The notes below the pieces were generated by a model. It did not search any database and was not told the origin of the DNA. It saw nothing but the letters and a program-made list of their open reading frames with translations. This document shows positions 31,401 through 36,276 of a DNA stretch of 36,276 bases, piece after piece (position 1 is the first letter of the stretch; the number at the start of each line of letters is the position of its first letter). This stretch comes from Phycisphaerae bacterium. Lineage in GTDB: Bacteria; Planctomycetota; Phycisphaerae; UBA1845; UTPLA1. The stretch covers positions 1 through 36,276 of the forward strand of contig JAJDEC010000342.1 of assembly GCA_029259995.1 (NCBI GenBank), written 5' to 3'. A program made the position numbers and the translations under genes.

Positions 31401-33954
31401 ATCCGAGATCCCGCGGATGTTCAAGGTTTATCCGCTCTCCAAGGCGTCGGCGACTGTCGTCAAGGAGACGCTGGATCAGATTTACCAGTCGAGCAGCACA
31501 CAGGGCGGCGGCGCTCAGGGCATCGTGACGGTTGCGGAAGAGCGGACCAATTCCGTCGTCGTGGCCGTGCCTCCGGGCGAACTTGCCAATGTTCAAAAGC
31601 TGATTACGCAGCTCGACCAGATCGAGATCACGGAGATTGCCGAAGTCGAAGTCATCCAGTGTGAGAACGAAGACGCCAACAAGATGGCGGAGCTCCTCAC
31701 GGAGATCATGACCGGCCAGTCGGCACAGGGCGGCGCCGGCAGCGCGGCCGATGCGGAATCCGCGCGGCAGCTCAGCTCACTGCTGGTCCAGTTCGAGGCC
31801 AAGGACCAATACGGCCAGCGCGACATTCTCCAGACGGTTCGCGAGAACGTGCAGATCAGCTACAACGAACGCTCGAACAGTGTCATCGTCGTCGCGCCGC
31901 CGTCGTCGATGCGATTGATCAAGAAGCTGGTGCAGAAGCTGGATGGCATTCAGAAGCGCGAAGTTCGCGTGAAAGTGTTCCCGCTCGTCAACTCCGACGC
32001 CGCGATCATGGTCGAGAAGCTCGAATCCATGTTCGCCCAGGACGACAGCGCGTCCGATCAGGAAGCCTTCCAGCAAGGTCGTGAAATCACAGTCGAAGGC
32101 GGCGCCAGCGACGTCGCTTCGGGGCCGGAATTCGCAGGGGCGGCCAATTCGCGGAAGGGCACGTTCGGCCGACCGCGAACGACATTCGTCGCTGATGAGC
32201 GAACCAACTCCATCATCGTTGCCGGCTGGCCGGAAGACATCGACGTCGCCGCCGACATTATCGATGCGTTGGACTCGCGTGACATTCAGGAACGCATCAC
32301 GACGGTCTATCCGCTCGTCAACATGAAGGCCGACGAAGTGCAGGGATCGCTCGATTCGTATTTCCAGGCCCAGCGAGACGCACAGAGCTCCGTCGAAGGT
32401 CAGGCCCAGGCGAGATTGCTCGAGAAAGACGTGACAGTCGTGTCTCACGAGGAGTCGAATCAACTCATCGTTTCTTCCAGCCCGCGCTATCAATCGGAAG
32501 TGTTACGGATCATTCAGCAGCTCGACGCACCGCCGCCGCAGGTCATGATCGAAGTCATGATCGCGGAAGTCACGCTCGACGACAGTTTCGAAATGGGCAT
32601 GGAGTTCGCGTTGCAGCAGCTCAAATTCAGCGAGACGGCCGTCGCCGGCGGCAACGGCATTCTTCAGAGCAACTCGTTCGACTTTGTCGGAGGTACGGAC
32701 CTCGGCGCTGCGGGTGCGGGATTGGGCGGCTTCAGCTTCACGATCACGGGCGAGGATTTCAACTTCCTTGTGCGGGCGCTTCAGTCCGACAGCCGACTGG
32801 ATGTGATTCAGCGGCCGATGATCATGTGCCAGAACAATCAAACCGCCTCGATCAACATCGGTCAGCAAGTGCCCTTCGTTCGGGGCACGACTGTGTCGGA
32901 CAACGGCCAGACGACGGCCAACATCGAATATGAACCGGTCGGCGTCATCCTGAACGTCGAACCGATTATTAATCCGGATGGCTTCGTCTACATGCTGATC
33001 GAACCGGAAGTCTCGTCGATCACGGATTCCAGCATTCCGCTGGGTAACGGCATTTTCGCTCCGATCATTTCAGAGCAGAAGGCCAGCACGACGGTCGCCG
33101 TCAAGGATGGCGAGACAGTCGTCATCGGCGGATTGATCACGACGCGGGAAACGGAATCGGAGAGCAAAGTGCCCGTACTCGGCGACATGCCGGGGATCGG
33201 CAATCTCTTCCGCACGACGTCGCGCCGCAACACGCGTTCAGAACTGCTCATTGCGATGACGCCGACGATTATCCGATCCGTCGAAGATGCACGGCGCACG
33301 AGCGAATTTCAGCGTGATCTCGGCGGATATCTGACGCCGGAAGTCAAGGGCAGCCCGCTGATGCGGAATCTGCAGGTTGAACCGGAGTCGTATAGCGAGA
33401 TCGATTCGATCGAAAGCGATCCGGGAACGATGCAGCCGCGCGTGTTGCCGAGCGGCAAGCCGCAGATCATCCCGACGCAGCCGCAGCGCGGGCCGAGCTA
33501 TGTCCCCGCGGCGCCGCGATACGGTCCTGTCGTCCCGCAATCGACGTCGGGAACGGCGAATGTGATGGTGCGGAACGGCGCGGCAGTGTCGCCAGGCGCC
33601 TCGCAGGCGTCCTATCAGCGGCCCGTCTCATCGCAACGCATCGGTACGATGCAGCCGGCGCTACCGACAGTTGACCAGGTGCGCAGCGGCGCGGCGCCGC
33701 TGGGACGTCCGAATCAGGATTTGCGTCCCGGGATGCCGCAGGGTAATCCGCAGACCTATGCCAATCGACCTGCCGTTGCTTCGTCGCCGGTTCGAACGTA
33801 CATGCGATTGCCGGAATTCTCGGCGGACGAGGAAGCCGCACGGCCGATCGTGAAGATCAGCACGCATCCGTCGAAGCGAAGTACGTCGGAAAAGGAAGCG
33901 CTGCGCCGTCAGGCTGCCGTGAAGAAATCGAACCGGAGCGACACGCATCGATGA
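19468..33954 (+). CDS. gspD: Giant secretin, GspD-like, about 4,828 residues
   Basis: GspD forms the outer-membrane channel of type II secretion. The start ATG 19468 has AAAGGA 11 bases upstream and gives a good signal peptide (MASLVMVLTLLSLAFGASRL, cut near AA|PYG). An upstream in-frame ATG at 19318 would overlap gspM and bury that signal. Domains in order: a Lys/Asp/Glu-rich, probably disordered stretch (34-340); N0 (about 342-445, FSINYEETPWMDVVADFARM); about 43 tandem N1-type modules (452-4357); the secretin barrel (4358-4606); and a Pro/Gln-rich tail to 4828. Usual GspD has 650-750 residues and three N modules. No stop or frameshift interrupts the frame. Two linkers split modules, near 1392-1445 and 2930-3085. 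No C-terminal pilotin-binding S-domain was recognised. Confidence 0.94.
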   Translation: MLSEMMNKRVFGRMASLVMVLTLLSLAFGASRLIAAPYGVLEEPKPTESKDKDKEKDDAPKDEDADEDKESSDDKKDADSKDDASKDEKKDEKKEDLDKERERVAEESEAEKQKALDNLSKTPGGQDMSAAEKAEMEAQLEALKQAAIKSVGKTPPPAPKKTTIKPQATKPAINMDSAKKPGTTFEDTEAGKRIRRKIGPRGGLPKVTDAAANDETPASKKNTKGNRRNLIDTSKENPEVDPNSNAEDVGEPKTAEQKRQEAIEKAQQRAKDRRADLESKRRDKMNAILDRGKNDRDDKKPSSTKRPRVGKRGRSKVDVDVEDAADDDDSSVQSPIGEIPAVFIDIKMAPAADREFSINYEETPWMDVVADFARMSRLPFVRNLDDEIEGTLTYFSTEKFSYDGAFHKLNELLFDRPLNNLVIQRLNDRITVVRIPDLLKAVPKDRIFGSFAEFRAANLDPYVACQTQYVPPVGFTPFQIIERYRPLFSDTYGVKISDPDRLELTGFAKEHIYFDEMVRHLTNIENPDEIDKYVTIQLNYAKANDVLTILRQLYPIQGAAAPPAKRGGRRGRRQPQANAIAPDLEDADAVNIITEAKANILYIKAPDYLMKELRSRIAELDVPTESRPEMELVELTYADASTVVSQVLPILQSIGPRITKSPDFVAPKEQAKFDVTLFPSANGNGIVIVGGREGIEFVRQLVLNQFDVPPDWITKSIGLQHRDASYIVERLNEAMPSSGGGPTAVRRGKKGGPAIVATVDQPPSITIVSSRSLFVSASRFDLAMIEDLVQKLDVVDPEEPSEHFVYVRCATPSEIAETVQQIMAEDSTPKVAQPIAAKNAKARAAARQRAARASRGRSVQSGGDGPMIIPNDADQSLLVYCSDPDWIEVQRLIDRLESNACDVEPQWVQIKLERAEPTDIATYINQMFPAPGGSAQSVTADSFNKTINIYATPMFIEKVRPLIEKIDYTSTGELTIIKLMWAKAEIIAPIIQQAVPESQYVSPTARINAATAKTRRGKTPPKAAQNRVVQSAGDTKVRIVAEPVTNSLLVTAPPEKLRTIENLVSQMEAVAESQRPEKVIVNVINRKADEIAGVLSSILNATQGAGGKEGAAGGSVNPTDVELSITAIGDQLILFGPQNEVAEAIQLVTQIDTLDAMPITRKVRVYDAEEDEKKLRSMLALKADTAISVNQAPQKGGRRAPNRRAPTKPTAKLTDTGATVSDVQIYANPYENTLLIRAMPKDWKLIEEILDVIRDDAPPIPGSEDYESMFIVNLKHKSAWDISYDLEDVINIEGRRPVTFKEGPRDKDLIVMNFRPSQRPEIEKWIEIYDVPKDGGKYGSGYVSIDVKGGMSALDAARLLKARAGSEFPIEIAEIGSGSAVQTIDIHAGEEEEEAASTEGKRTDRGADGRPISALPSHMLPLWLRDVVCAAAIGQSESETEKDDGAPLGGHLESILNPPTDRVQILTDPDTGKLILLGPEEEVQRLRDILEELMGDEKTEPVMRIFPLKYAPVSEVAAKLNEIFNSPAQRTVNRGRGNRAQPQLPGQPTQAGKGDDKNAKGKQPVQQQAPATPARIKVIPNERTSSVVVVAPPKEIPLIVEVLRHLDSKRILDVNMRMFEMKNLDASQVVENLKEVLGIEDRALTRAPQRGRGAANQRAQQQVQIQGDDGDTLVSADKVKLTAESQTNTIIAQGPPDTLDLIEGIIKDLEDKTIKSDVEMMRIVLRKARASEIADIVQSLIDETINNQNATPAAAPQRGRGRGRTPAAASRRNENVSVHADPRTNSVILAGPGDQLEKAKAIVEELDNTEVGLVIRQIPVKGEATEIANTLRTLYNVGGRPGASPDVIITPLDATHTILIKAPEPLMVDIEEQLALIDAKFESSDKLRKIEMKFANAETVATQLSELFGTGRTSRGSTNRSAQISIRGYKSSGIIYVQAPDEEFERIKATAEDLDKVDTSVQVHRLQLNHAPAQQVLTKIQAMMGEAIRSGAMGNTNLDYVSMQADPRTNSLILVGGPTSALLLGQMLATIDVPQEGKNEQETKVYTLPPTINVADIVRNINELFRGISLTTHGVEPPVVTPNQGSNLIIVRANGKQHEQIERDVVNPVKAEGDKGVRKDNIYVVNNAKAVDLANVLTRHVRETMQQVNRQYPVNIVADEGTNQLIVNATDEDFNKIRPMIEALDQESGERRTEVFKVQYVSPWSMATIITQQFRGSSRNPNDQVNASFEDGTYSIIVTANDENMAKVRDLILKADVPSKETITEYVQLKHGQSDEMRTSIDAALRGRYPSDRRGQMPFNVTSQNLSNTLIVSAREDIMPEILDMISRLDIPGGGEHIRRVFKLTFSEPGSVSRMIQNLFRPTSGRPSPREQVKSSDDWATNSVIVSAVESKMLEVEQLINEMDQPGDSVRTERVINIENADPNDVASSIQQILQQATSGQRGRQAAVVRAVRGTTKIVAYANEKEYESIKSLVEQIDIEGGRIIHAVVIPDQVPARTIADNINNLFGRGRQGGDAPHAESHEPTNTVLVSATDAEFERIQAQLITPLSDSKASGIFSIHYIPVKNAIADEVAQTMQAFFDKKAGISSNRGFGRGGRGGGQSAEDRDNQVTITAEPNSNTLIVYCTEKTKKEIDDLLAVIDSADTTEKRVEMVALQYVDATTMIEILTEVLRVSRTSAKEPDDRPWWARDNDRDDDKDVVLAGDTRLKAITETNSVIVAGKSEAVEDALAKIAELDKPGDTGDTPVPIRLVNTNASTLAETLKQVFVENNRSGSGGRNGKSSGPELTIVPDQSSNTIYVRGKLSDVNKVVEQARQMDSEASGGESGIVVIPIPFGHDVTDLANMIESQINENEQNEKQKNRNYTPDLVKITPNARTNVLLVNASKSKLEDVKRVIEDMQQQMQFRGGPTRRVLKIENMTPEQAKELIEKVKEGQQSSGSSGNTRRSNRGGRRGDANWTHNRRFDDAKHSASPRRTKRAGTMVAASMPVFLMNVAISTGFAQSDAPKKDDREPPRSMRIRPQQRDDKKSDTNNEPRARKTVASGQPAARGTQPQPAGRDPRDPNAATSNAERLIRERAAASSGPRMSDEVLEQLSRRLSGTDINVIEAPDGSLILEGLEQDVDIVAGIIEMVDQQTPLKQIEIVMLKNQLAEPLAQKLTTVFKTLEPPNPRPIDKVDFLADQRTNSIFIAAAPSNMQRAIDLARMADQPSNISRQTKSFVFQNRRVMEVGETIKKIAANYLRQLQLPTDQIQIEIDSFTNQVIVSAGEQDLEFVETIVKTLDMSIDDAEAADKMSEIGKADVMVVPLRISQAPTLAILINELLTKAATGDTPLKDFIRRFRLLDENGNPIADVNLDRPIAVFGEPESNSLIIASTKENCLVVKQIAMAFDKEPSKAAVTSRVFTLAYADATEVATQLDALLTSTEQITSKASGGGGAAGVPDGPIGALVYKAVVSADARTNQVVVIGRPEAVEAMAGLVEKLDVKGQGVMPFEIVKLNHANASGLATALTDLMDKRKLAMPAGGENSVKSETVVIVPDERSVSLIIAAKRERIEELKGLIAKLDIPATALIDNIRTLTLKNSTATDLAAKLQDLWSQSEANRDSAQGGLTFETPAIVADERSNSLIIAASESDFDAIKSVVEKIENLELNPMSDIYIVRLKHNSAAELKGPLQTMFDKRAEMRSLQEPRPEDKVSIESDPVNNALIFVASRENHELLMQKIADLDQPIGAIPVVEFFKCENVYADTVKEAIENFVENAFRPGTGGDSSVLTERNKVAVVVDSRANMLIVSASPENMEVIRRIYSEMNDIRSPWTPVHIQIVELKNTEASQLASKVETWLEQLNTDVQSGTSGGGGSQNQFAVRVIADTVRNWLFVGGTRDGVRQAMDFIAKYDQPIDPNVGPFVSAEVYPLNQAKASQVGEMLRNIFDARNNQSGTGDAAMQPIPVTVEINEPGNSLLINASRQDHLMVTGLLARLDVPSEIPRMFKVYPLSKASATVVKETLDQIYQSSSTQGGGAQGIVTVAEERTNSVVVAVPPGELANVQKLITQLDQIEITEIAEVEVIQCENEDANKMAELLTEIMTGQSAQGGAGSAADAESARQLSSLLVQFEAKDQYGQRDILQTVRENVQISYNERSNSVIVVAPPSSMRLIKKLVQKLDGIQKREVRVKVFPLVNSDAAIMVEKLESMFAQDDSASDQEAFQQGREITVEGGASDVASGPEFAGAANSRKGTFGRPRTTFVADERTNSIIVAGWPEDIDVAADIIDALDSRDIQERITTVYPLVNMKADEVQGSLDSYFQAQRDAQSSVEGQAQARLLEKDVTVVSHEESNQLIVSSSPRYQSEVLRIIQQLDAPPPQVMIEVMIAEVTLDDSFEMGMEFALQQLKFSETAVAGGNGILQSNSFDFVGGTDLGAAGAGLGGFSFTITGEDFNFLVRALQSDSRLDVIQRPMIMCQNNQTASINIGQQVPFVRGTTVSDNGQTTANIEYEPVGVILNVEPIINPDGFVYMLIEPEVSSITDSSIPLGNGIFAPIISEQKASTTVAVKDGETVVIGGLITTRETESESKVPVLGDMPGIGNLFRTTSRRNTRSELLIAMTPTIIRSVEDARRTSEFQRDLGGYLTPEVKGSPLMRNLQVEPESYSEIDSIESDPGTMQPRVLPSGKPQIIPTQPQRGPSYVPAAPRYGPVVPQSTSGTANVMVRNGAAVSPGASQASYQRPVSSQRIGTMQPALPTVDQVRSGAAPLGRPNQDLRPGMPQGNPQTYANRPAVASSPVRTYMRLPEFSADEEAARPIVKISTHPSKRSTSEKEALRRQAAVKKSNRSDTHR
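23641..23805 (+). other. First inserted linker splitting a secretin module
   Basis: After IDIHAGEEEEEAASTEG the module pattern is broken by about 55 residues. They contain a moderately hydrophobic piece (MLPLWLRDVVCAAAIGQ, from about 23722) followed by an acidic run. The module then resumes with VQILTDPDTGKLILLGPEEE. The hydrophobic piece includes Arg and Asp, so it is a poor membrane helix. It may be a decayed signal peptide (inference). Confidence 0.4.
28255..28735 (+). other. Second inserted linker with an internal signal-peptide-like segment
   Basis: About 160 residues split one module. A Gly/Ser/Arg-rich part leads to basic SPRRTKRAGT, then a hydrophobic run MVAASMPVFLMNVAISTGFA (28408-28467), then QSDAPKKDD and a charged, Pro-rich linker. 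Basic, hydrophobic and small-residue regions in this order are those of a secretory signal peptide, yet this lies about 2,980 residues into the protein. No ribosome binding site precedes the ATG at 28408. The module resumes with INVIEAPDGSLILEGLEQDV. Confidence 0.6.
32539..33285 (+). other. Secretin barrel domain of the giant GspD
   Basis: The segment begins QVMIEVMIAEVTLDDSFEMG and ends ELLIAMTPTIIRS. It contains the family marks: LQSDSRLDVIQRPMIMCQNN, the GQQVPFVRG strand, VGVILNVEPIINPDG, the KDGETVVIGGLI motif and VPVLGDMPGIGNLFR. This is a full-length, apparently intact secretin domain that forms the double beta-barrel and gate in the outer membrane. Confidence 0.95.
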
Positions 33955-34072
33955 AGTAAGTCGCGGCAAGTCCATTCCGGATGAGGCAATTGCGCCGAAG
34001 GAGTACAATGCGTGGGGCATCGGCAAGGCGTCGATGCCGCACGTGTTTATGGAAAAGGCAATGGCGAACTGA
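33947..34072 (+). other. Possible small frame with ATC start, or a gene remnant
   Basis: A frame open from 33923 to TGA 34070-34072 has protein-like composition (for example IPDEAIAPKEYNAWGIGKA and MPHVFMEKAMAN) but no ATG, GTG or TTG where a start is needed. An ATC at 33947 has GGAG (33935-33938) eight bases upstream. It overlaps the gspD end and stops just before the next gene. It could be chance, a decayed gene, or a near-cognate start. Confidence 0.2.
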
Positions 34073-34747
34073 ATGAAATGCTCACTTGACACGATTTCCG
34101 CGGCGAATCGACGACGAATCGGCGTCCAGCTCTGTTGCGTCGTCCTCATGGCGGCGTTCATGGGCGGATGCCAATGGCCGCCGCCGAACCTGTTTGCACA
34201 GAACAACGATCAGAAGCCGGACTATGGATCGAATCAGGCGTTCTCGGCCAAGAGCGACCGGGAGCCCACTGTCACGATCGTGTCGGAGAAGGAACGATCG
34301 GACATCGTTCAGGTGATCAACTTCGTCCCGACGAATCCGTGGCTGATTTTCGATCCGCTCGACGGAAAGATCGACGGATTCAAGTGCACGATCTACCTGG
34401 CCGCCGATGTGAAGAACCGGCCCGAAGGACGGAAGGACGGCGTCAAGGGCTTCTTCGGCGACGGCACGATCATCGTGCAGTTGTTTCAGGATGTATCCGA
34501 GGATGGCCGGCGATCGGACATGAAGCCCGCACATACATGGGAACTCTCGCCCGAAGACGCCTATCCATGGCGAGCGCGTGAAATGTCGCTTCTCGGCTGG
34601 GGATATGGTCTGCGGTTGCAATGGCCGGCGGAATTGAAATTGTCCGGCAGGAAGATTGCGATTCTCGTAAGTTATCGAAGGTCAGACGGGCGACTCATTT
34701 CGTCATCGAAGCCGATCGTTCGGCGCGTTCCCGTTCGCGGCGTCTAG
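34073..34747 (+). CDS. Predicted lipoprotein downstream of the secretin
   Basis: The protein has 224 residues and I do not recognise a family. A basic start (NRRR) and hydrophobic run (VQLCCVVLMAAFMGGC) end in a lipobox-like MGGC, so Cys33 is probably lipidated and the protein membrane-anchored on the periplasmic side. The mature part is mostly beta-rich: VINFVPTNPWLIFDPLDGKI, FKCTIYLAADVKN, FFGDGTIIVQLFQDV, then a sandwich-like end with IAILVSYRRSDGRLIS. It starts 118 bp after gspD on the same strand. Small lipoproteins beside secretin genes are often pilotins, which carry the secretin to the outer membrane. That role here is inferred from position alone. The start rests on the signal peptide. 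Confidence 0.75.
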   Translation: MKCSLDTISAANRRRIGVQLCCVVLMAAFMGGCQWPPPNLFAQNNDQKPDYGSNQAFSAKSDREPTVTIVSEKERSDIVQVINFVPTNPWLIFDPLDGKIDGFKCTIYLAADVKNRPEGRKDGVKGFFGDGTIIVQLFQDVSEDGRRSDMKPAHTWELSPEDAYPWRAREMSLLGWGYGLRLQWPAELKLSGRKIAILVSYRRSDGRLISSSKPIVRRVPVRGV

Positions 34748-34810
34748 CGCCCGGTTTGCAGTGGAGAATCTCTCATCGATACCGACAATCTCGATCTGGC
34801 GCAGGAGCAC

Positions 34811-35356
34811 ATGGCGGCAATCGACGTGTTGCGCGTCGCCAAGAATGCGTTCTTATGGCTGGCCGTTGCGGCCATCGCACTTCACCTGGTCGCGTTCGCC
34901 GTCGTGTTTTCGACATCCGACGACGCAGCCAGCGTCGGTTCCTGGTCTGATCGATTCGATCAACCCCTGACGATGGCGGGATTCGTCGCGCGTGCCGGCG
35001 TATTTGTCGTCAATGGGATTTTCGTTATTTCGCTGCTTGTCTGCCTGTCGGCGCGCATGGGAGGGGCTGCGGCATTGGCGCGCGGAACCGTCAGTTCATT
35101 GGCGGCGCTGGCGATGGTTCTGCCCTGGATCAACGCGAACGATACGCTCAACATGACGACGGCGCTCTACGGCTCCGCGGATGTCTATCGCGTCGTCGGA
35201 GGCGATGCCGCGCTGGGCGCGATCGGATTCATCCGATTCGCCGTCTGTCCGATCATCGTGATTCTCCTGATGCTCTTCGCGCAATGGAACTATCGGCTGG
35301 CCTATCGAAAAATGACGTTGTCCCCCGCAGCGCGCCTGCCGATTCATGAAGTCTGA
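34811..35356 (+). CDS. Four-helix membrane protein, function unknown
   Basis: The protein has 181 residues from ATG 34811, with no recognised family. Four hydrophobic segments are clear: about 13-33 (FLWLAVAAIALHLVAFAVVF), 57-80 (VFVVNGIFVISLLVCLSA), 88-106 (GTVSSLAALAMVLPWI) and 138-160 (FAVCPIIVILLMLFAQ). A short loop with INANDTLNMTTALYGSADVY lies between helices 3 and 4. The start is doubtful. The frame stays open upstream and reads IDTDNLDLAQEH before the ATG. A GGAGA site at 34763-34767 is well placed for an ATC codon at 34775, while AGGAG at 34803-34807 is only three bases from the ATG. It is 63 bp after the lipoprotein gene, so probably in one unit. Confidence 0.75.
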   Translation: MAAIDVLRVAKNAFLWLAVAAIALHLVAFAVVFSTSDDAASVGSWSDRFDQPLTMAGFVARAGVFVVNGIFVISLLVCLSARMGGAAALARGTVSSLAALAMVLPWINANDTLNMTTALYGSADVYRVVGGDAALGAIGFIRFAVCPIIVILLMLFAQWNYRLAYRKMTLSPAARLPIHEV

Positions 35357-35433
35357 TCGCGGCCGAGTCAATCCCGCCGGGAGCGAACTTCCGAGACGGA
35401 TCGACGCGCGACGAACCCACTGAGATTCCTGCT

Positions 35434-36276
35434 TTGCCCCCATCTGCGAACATACCGATTGCCGCGCCGCGCAGCGCCGGTCGTGCCCGAATCGTGCGGG
35501 TCCTGCTCCTTGTCACGGCGCTGATCGGAATCATTATCTGCGCCGTACTGCTCGACATGTCGATCGGCGGGGCGGATCGTTCGGCGACGGATGTGTTCTG
35601 CAAGCCGACAGCGACGATCAACTGCGGCCACGTTCTGGCGAGTCGCTGGGCAACGATCGGCTATTTTCCGACGGCGCAACTCGGGCTGATCTATTTCGCG
35701 TGCATTCTCGGCTGGTATGCGATGATCGGTCTGCCGAACCGCGCGGGCCGCGCCTGGCAGCTTGTTCCCATTGCCGTGATTGGCGCGGGGCTCCTGGGCT
35801 CTGGCGCCTTTCTGTTCATCATGTCGCGTCTGCCCGTCTGGTGCACGTGGTGCGCCGCGGCGCATCTTGCGAATCTCGTCCTGTTTGTGTTATCGATTGT
35901 CGCCTGGTTTGCGGCGACAAATGACAACGCCGCAAGGCTGACGGGTTCGAAAGTCGGGGCCGTCGTCGGTGTCCTGATTCTGATCGGACTGACATTTCTG
36001 CTCGGCAGCACGGCCTATCGTCAACAGCAGGTCGCGCTGCAGTTTCAGAAGCACTATCTCGAAGTGGTCAACGACGTTGACTACATTGTCTGGCGGCATG
36101 CGTCGTCGCCTCGGGTTGAGATACCGATCCGGGACGACGACTTGCGCATCGGTCGTGACGATGCACGCCATACGCTGGTCATCTTCAGCGACTTTGAATG
36201 CGGTGAATGCGCGATTCTCCACAAGGAGTCGAACATTTTCGGGCTCGCGCAGCTGTTTCCGGATTCGCTTCGCGTT
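35434..36276 (+). CDS. VKOR-thioredoxin fusion for periplasmic disulfide formation (partial)
   Basis: The frame runs off the right edge. The first part is a bacterial vitamin K epoxide reductase homologue, which passes electrons from dithiols to quinone in the inner membrane. Its marks are an early helix (VLLLVTALIGIIICAVLLD), the loop cysteine pair in FCKPTATINCGHVLASRW (C-x7-C) and the quinone-side CXXC in WCTWC. After a fourth or fifth helix (VVGVLILIGLTFLLGSTA) a DsbA-like thioredoxin domain begins, with HTLVIFSDFECGECA giving a CGEC active site. Fused VKOR-Trx proteins act as a one-chain DsbB plus DsbA. No ATG precedes the first helix. TTG 35434 was chosen, GTG 35494 is the alternative, and neither has a good ribosome site. 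Confidence 0.9.
   Translation, partial: MPPSANIPIAAPRSAGRARIVRVLLLVTALIGIIICAVLLDMSIGGADRSATDVFCKPTATINCGHVLASRWATIGYFPTAQLGLIYFACILGWYAMIGLPNRAGRAWQLVPIAVIGAGLLGSGAFLFIMSRLPVWCTWCAAAHLANLVLFVLSIVAWFAATNDNAARLTGSKVGAVVGVLILIGLTFLLGSTAYRQQQVALQFQKHYLEVVNDVDYIVWRHASSPRVEIPIRDDDLRIGRDDARHTLVIFSDFECGECAILHKESNIFGLAQLFPDSLRV

Larger units (their letters stand above)
20821..32538 (+). repeat. Array of about 43 diverged N1-type (Secretin_N, KH-like) modules
   Basis: By eye the frame repeats one pattern every 75-110 residues: a first strand and helix like 'vfpLkyAdAxevaxxLxxlF', a variable Gly/Arg/Ser/Gln-rich loop, then 'vxADeRTNSLIVxAxxexxexIxxLIxxLDxp'. Examples of the second-half signature are DPRTNSVILAG (24808), DPRTNSLILVG (25483), NARTNVLLVNA (28084), DQRTNSIFIAA (29005), DERSNSLIIAA (30319), EERTNSVVVAV (31537) and DERTNSIIVAG (32194). 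This is the strand-helix-strand fold of secretin N1-N3 domains, which form stacked periplasmic rings. Module count is manual and could be off by a few. No long exact DNA repeats were noticed, so the copies are old and assembly collapse is unlikely to explain them. Confidence 0.85.

Noticed and set aside
20821..32538. Array as an assembly artefact or microsatellite-type expansion
   Set aside because: Modules differ strongly in sequence and loop length, and no long exact DNA repeats were noticed, so collapse or false duplication is unlikely.
28408..33954. Separate second gene starting at the internal ATG of the secretin
   Set aside because: There is no ribosome binding site and no stop or frame break upstream, and the module is continued across the linker. 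Kept as a finding rather than a gene.

Overview
The window looks like one stretch of a Planctomycetota chromosome, possibly Phycisphaerae or a related uncultured lineage. The lineage call is an inference. It rests on high GC, a DUF1571-like gene end, oversized pseudopilins with long acidic or glycine-rich tails, a PilM-type GspL and a giant secretin. No rRNA, tRNA, CRISPR array, transposase or phage gene was seen.

Left part (1-9.1 kb, housekeeping). The C-terminal end of a DUF1571-like protein is followed by a hairpin repeat. Next come a leftward acidic single-pass membrane protein and the divergent gene rsmE (16S rRNA m3U1498 methyltransferase). A leftward cluster then holds two LptF/LptG-family lipopolysaccharide-export permeases and lysA (diaminopimelate decarboxylase). 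A 488-bp divergent spacer separates this cluster from rightward speA (biosynthetic arginine decarboxylase).

Central part (9.4-34 kb, type II secretion / type IV pilus-like operon). Nine rightward genes follow in the order gspF, G, H, I, J, K, L(PilM-like), M and D. The I-J-K-L-M stop and start codons overlap by 1-4 bases, which suggests translational coupling. Spacers with inverted repeats sit before gspG and gspD. No GspE ATPase, separate GspC or prepilin peptidase is encoded here, so those must lie elsewhere. The GspM-like protein carries an extra beta-rich half that may substitute for GspC/PilP.

The centrepiece is gspD. It is a single uninterrupted frame of about 4,828 residues (14.5 kb, 40% of the window), against roughly 650-750 residues for ordinary GspD. 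It has a signal peptide, a long lysine/aspartate/glutamate-rich segment, an N0 domain, about 43 tandem N1-type (Secretin_N, KH-like) modules by eye, one canonical secretin barrel domain and a proline/glutamine-rich tail. Known GspD proteins have three such modules (N1-N3). Two inserted linkers split modules, and one carries a strong signal-peptide-like stretch, suggesting growth by duplication and fusion of shorter genes. If the modules stack as rings, this would be an extremely long periplasmic conduit, which would suit the enlarged periplasm of planctomycetes (inference).

Right part (34-36.3 kb). A small lipoprotein (a pilotin candidate by position only), a four-helix membrane protein and a VKOR-thioredoxin fusion for periplasmic disulfide formation follow. 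The last is cut by the window end. Several starts here are unclear because no ATG lies where the frame and ribosome binding site would predict one.
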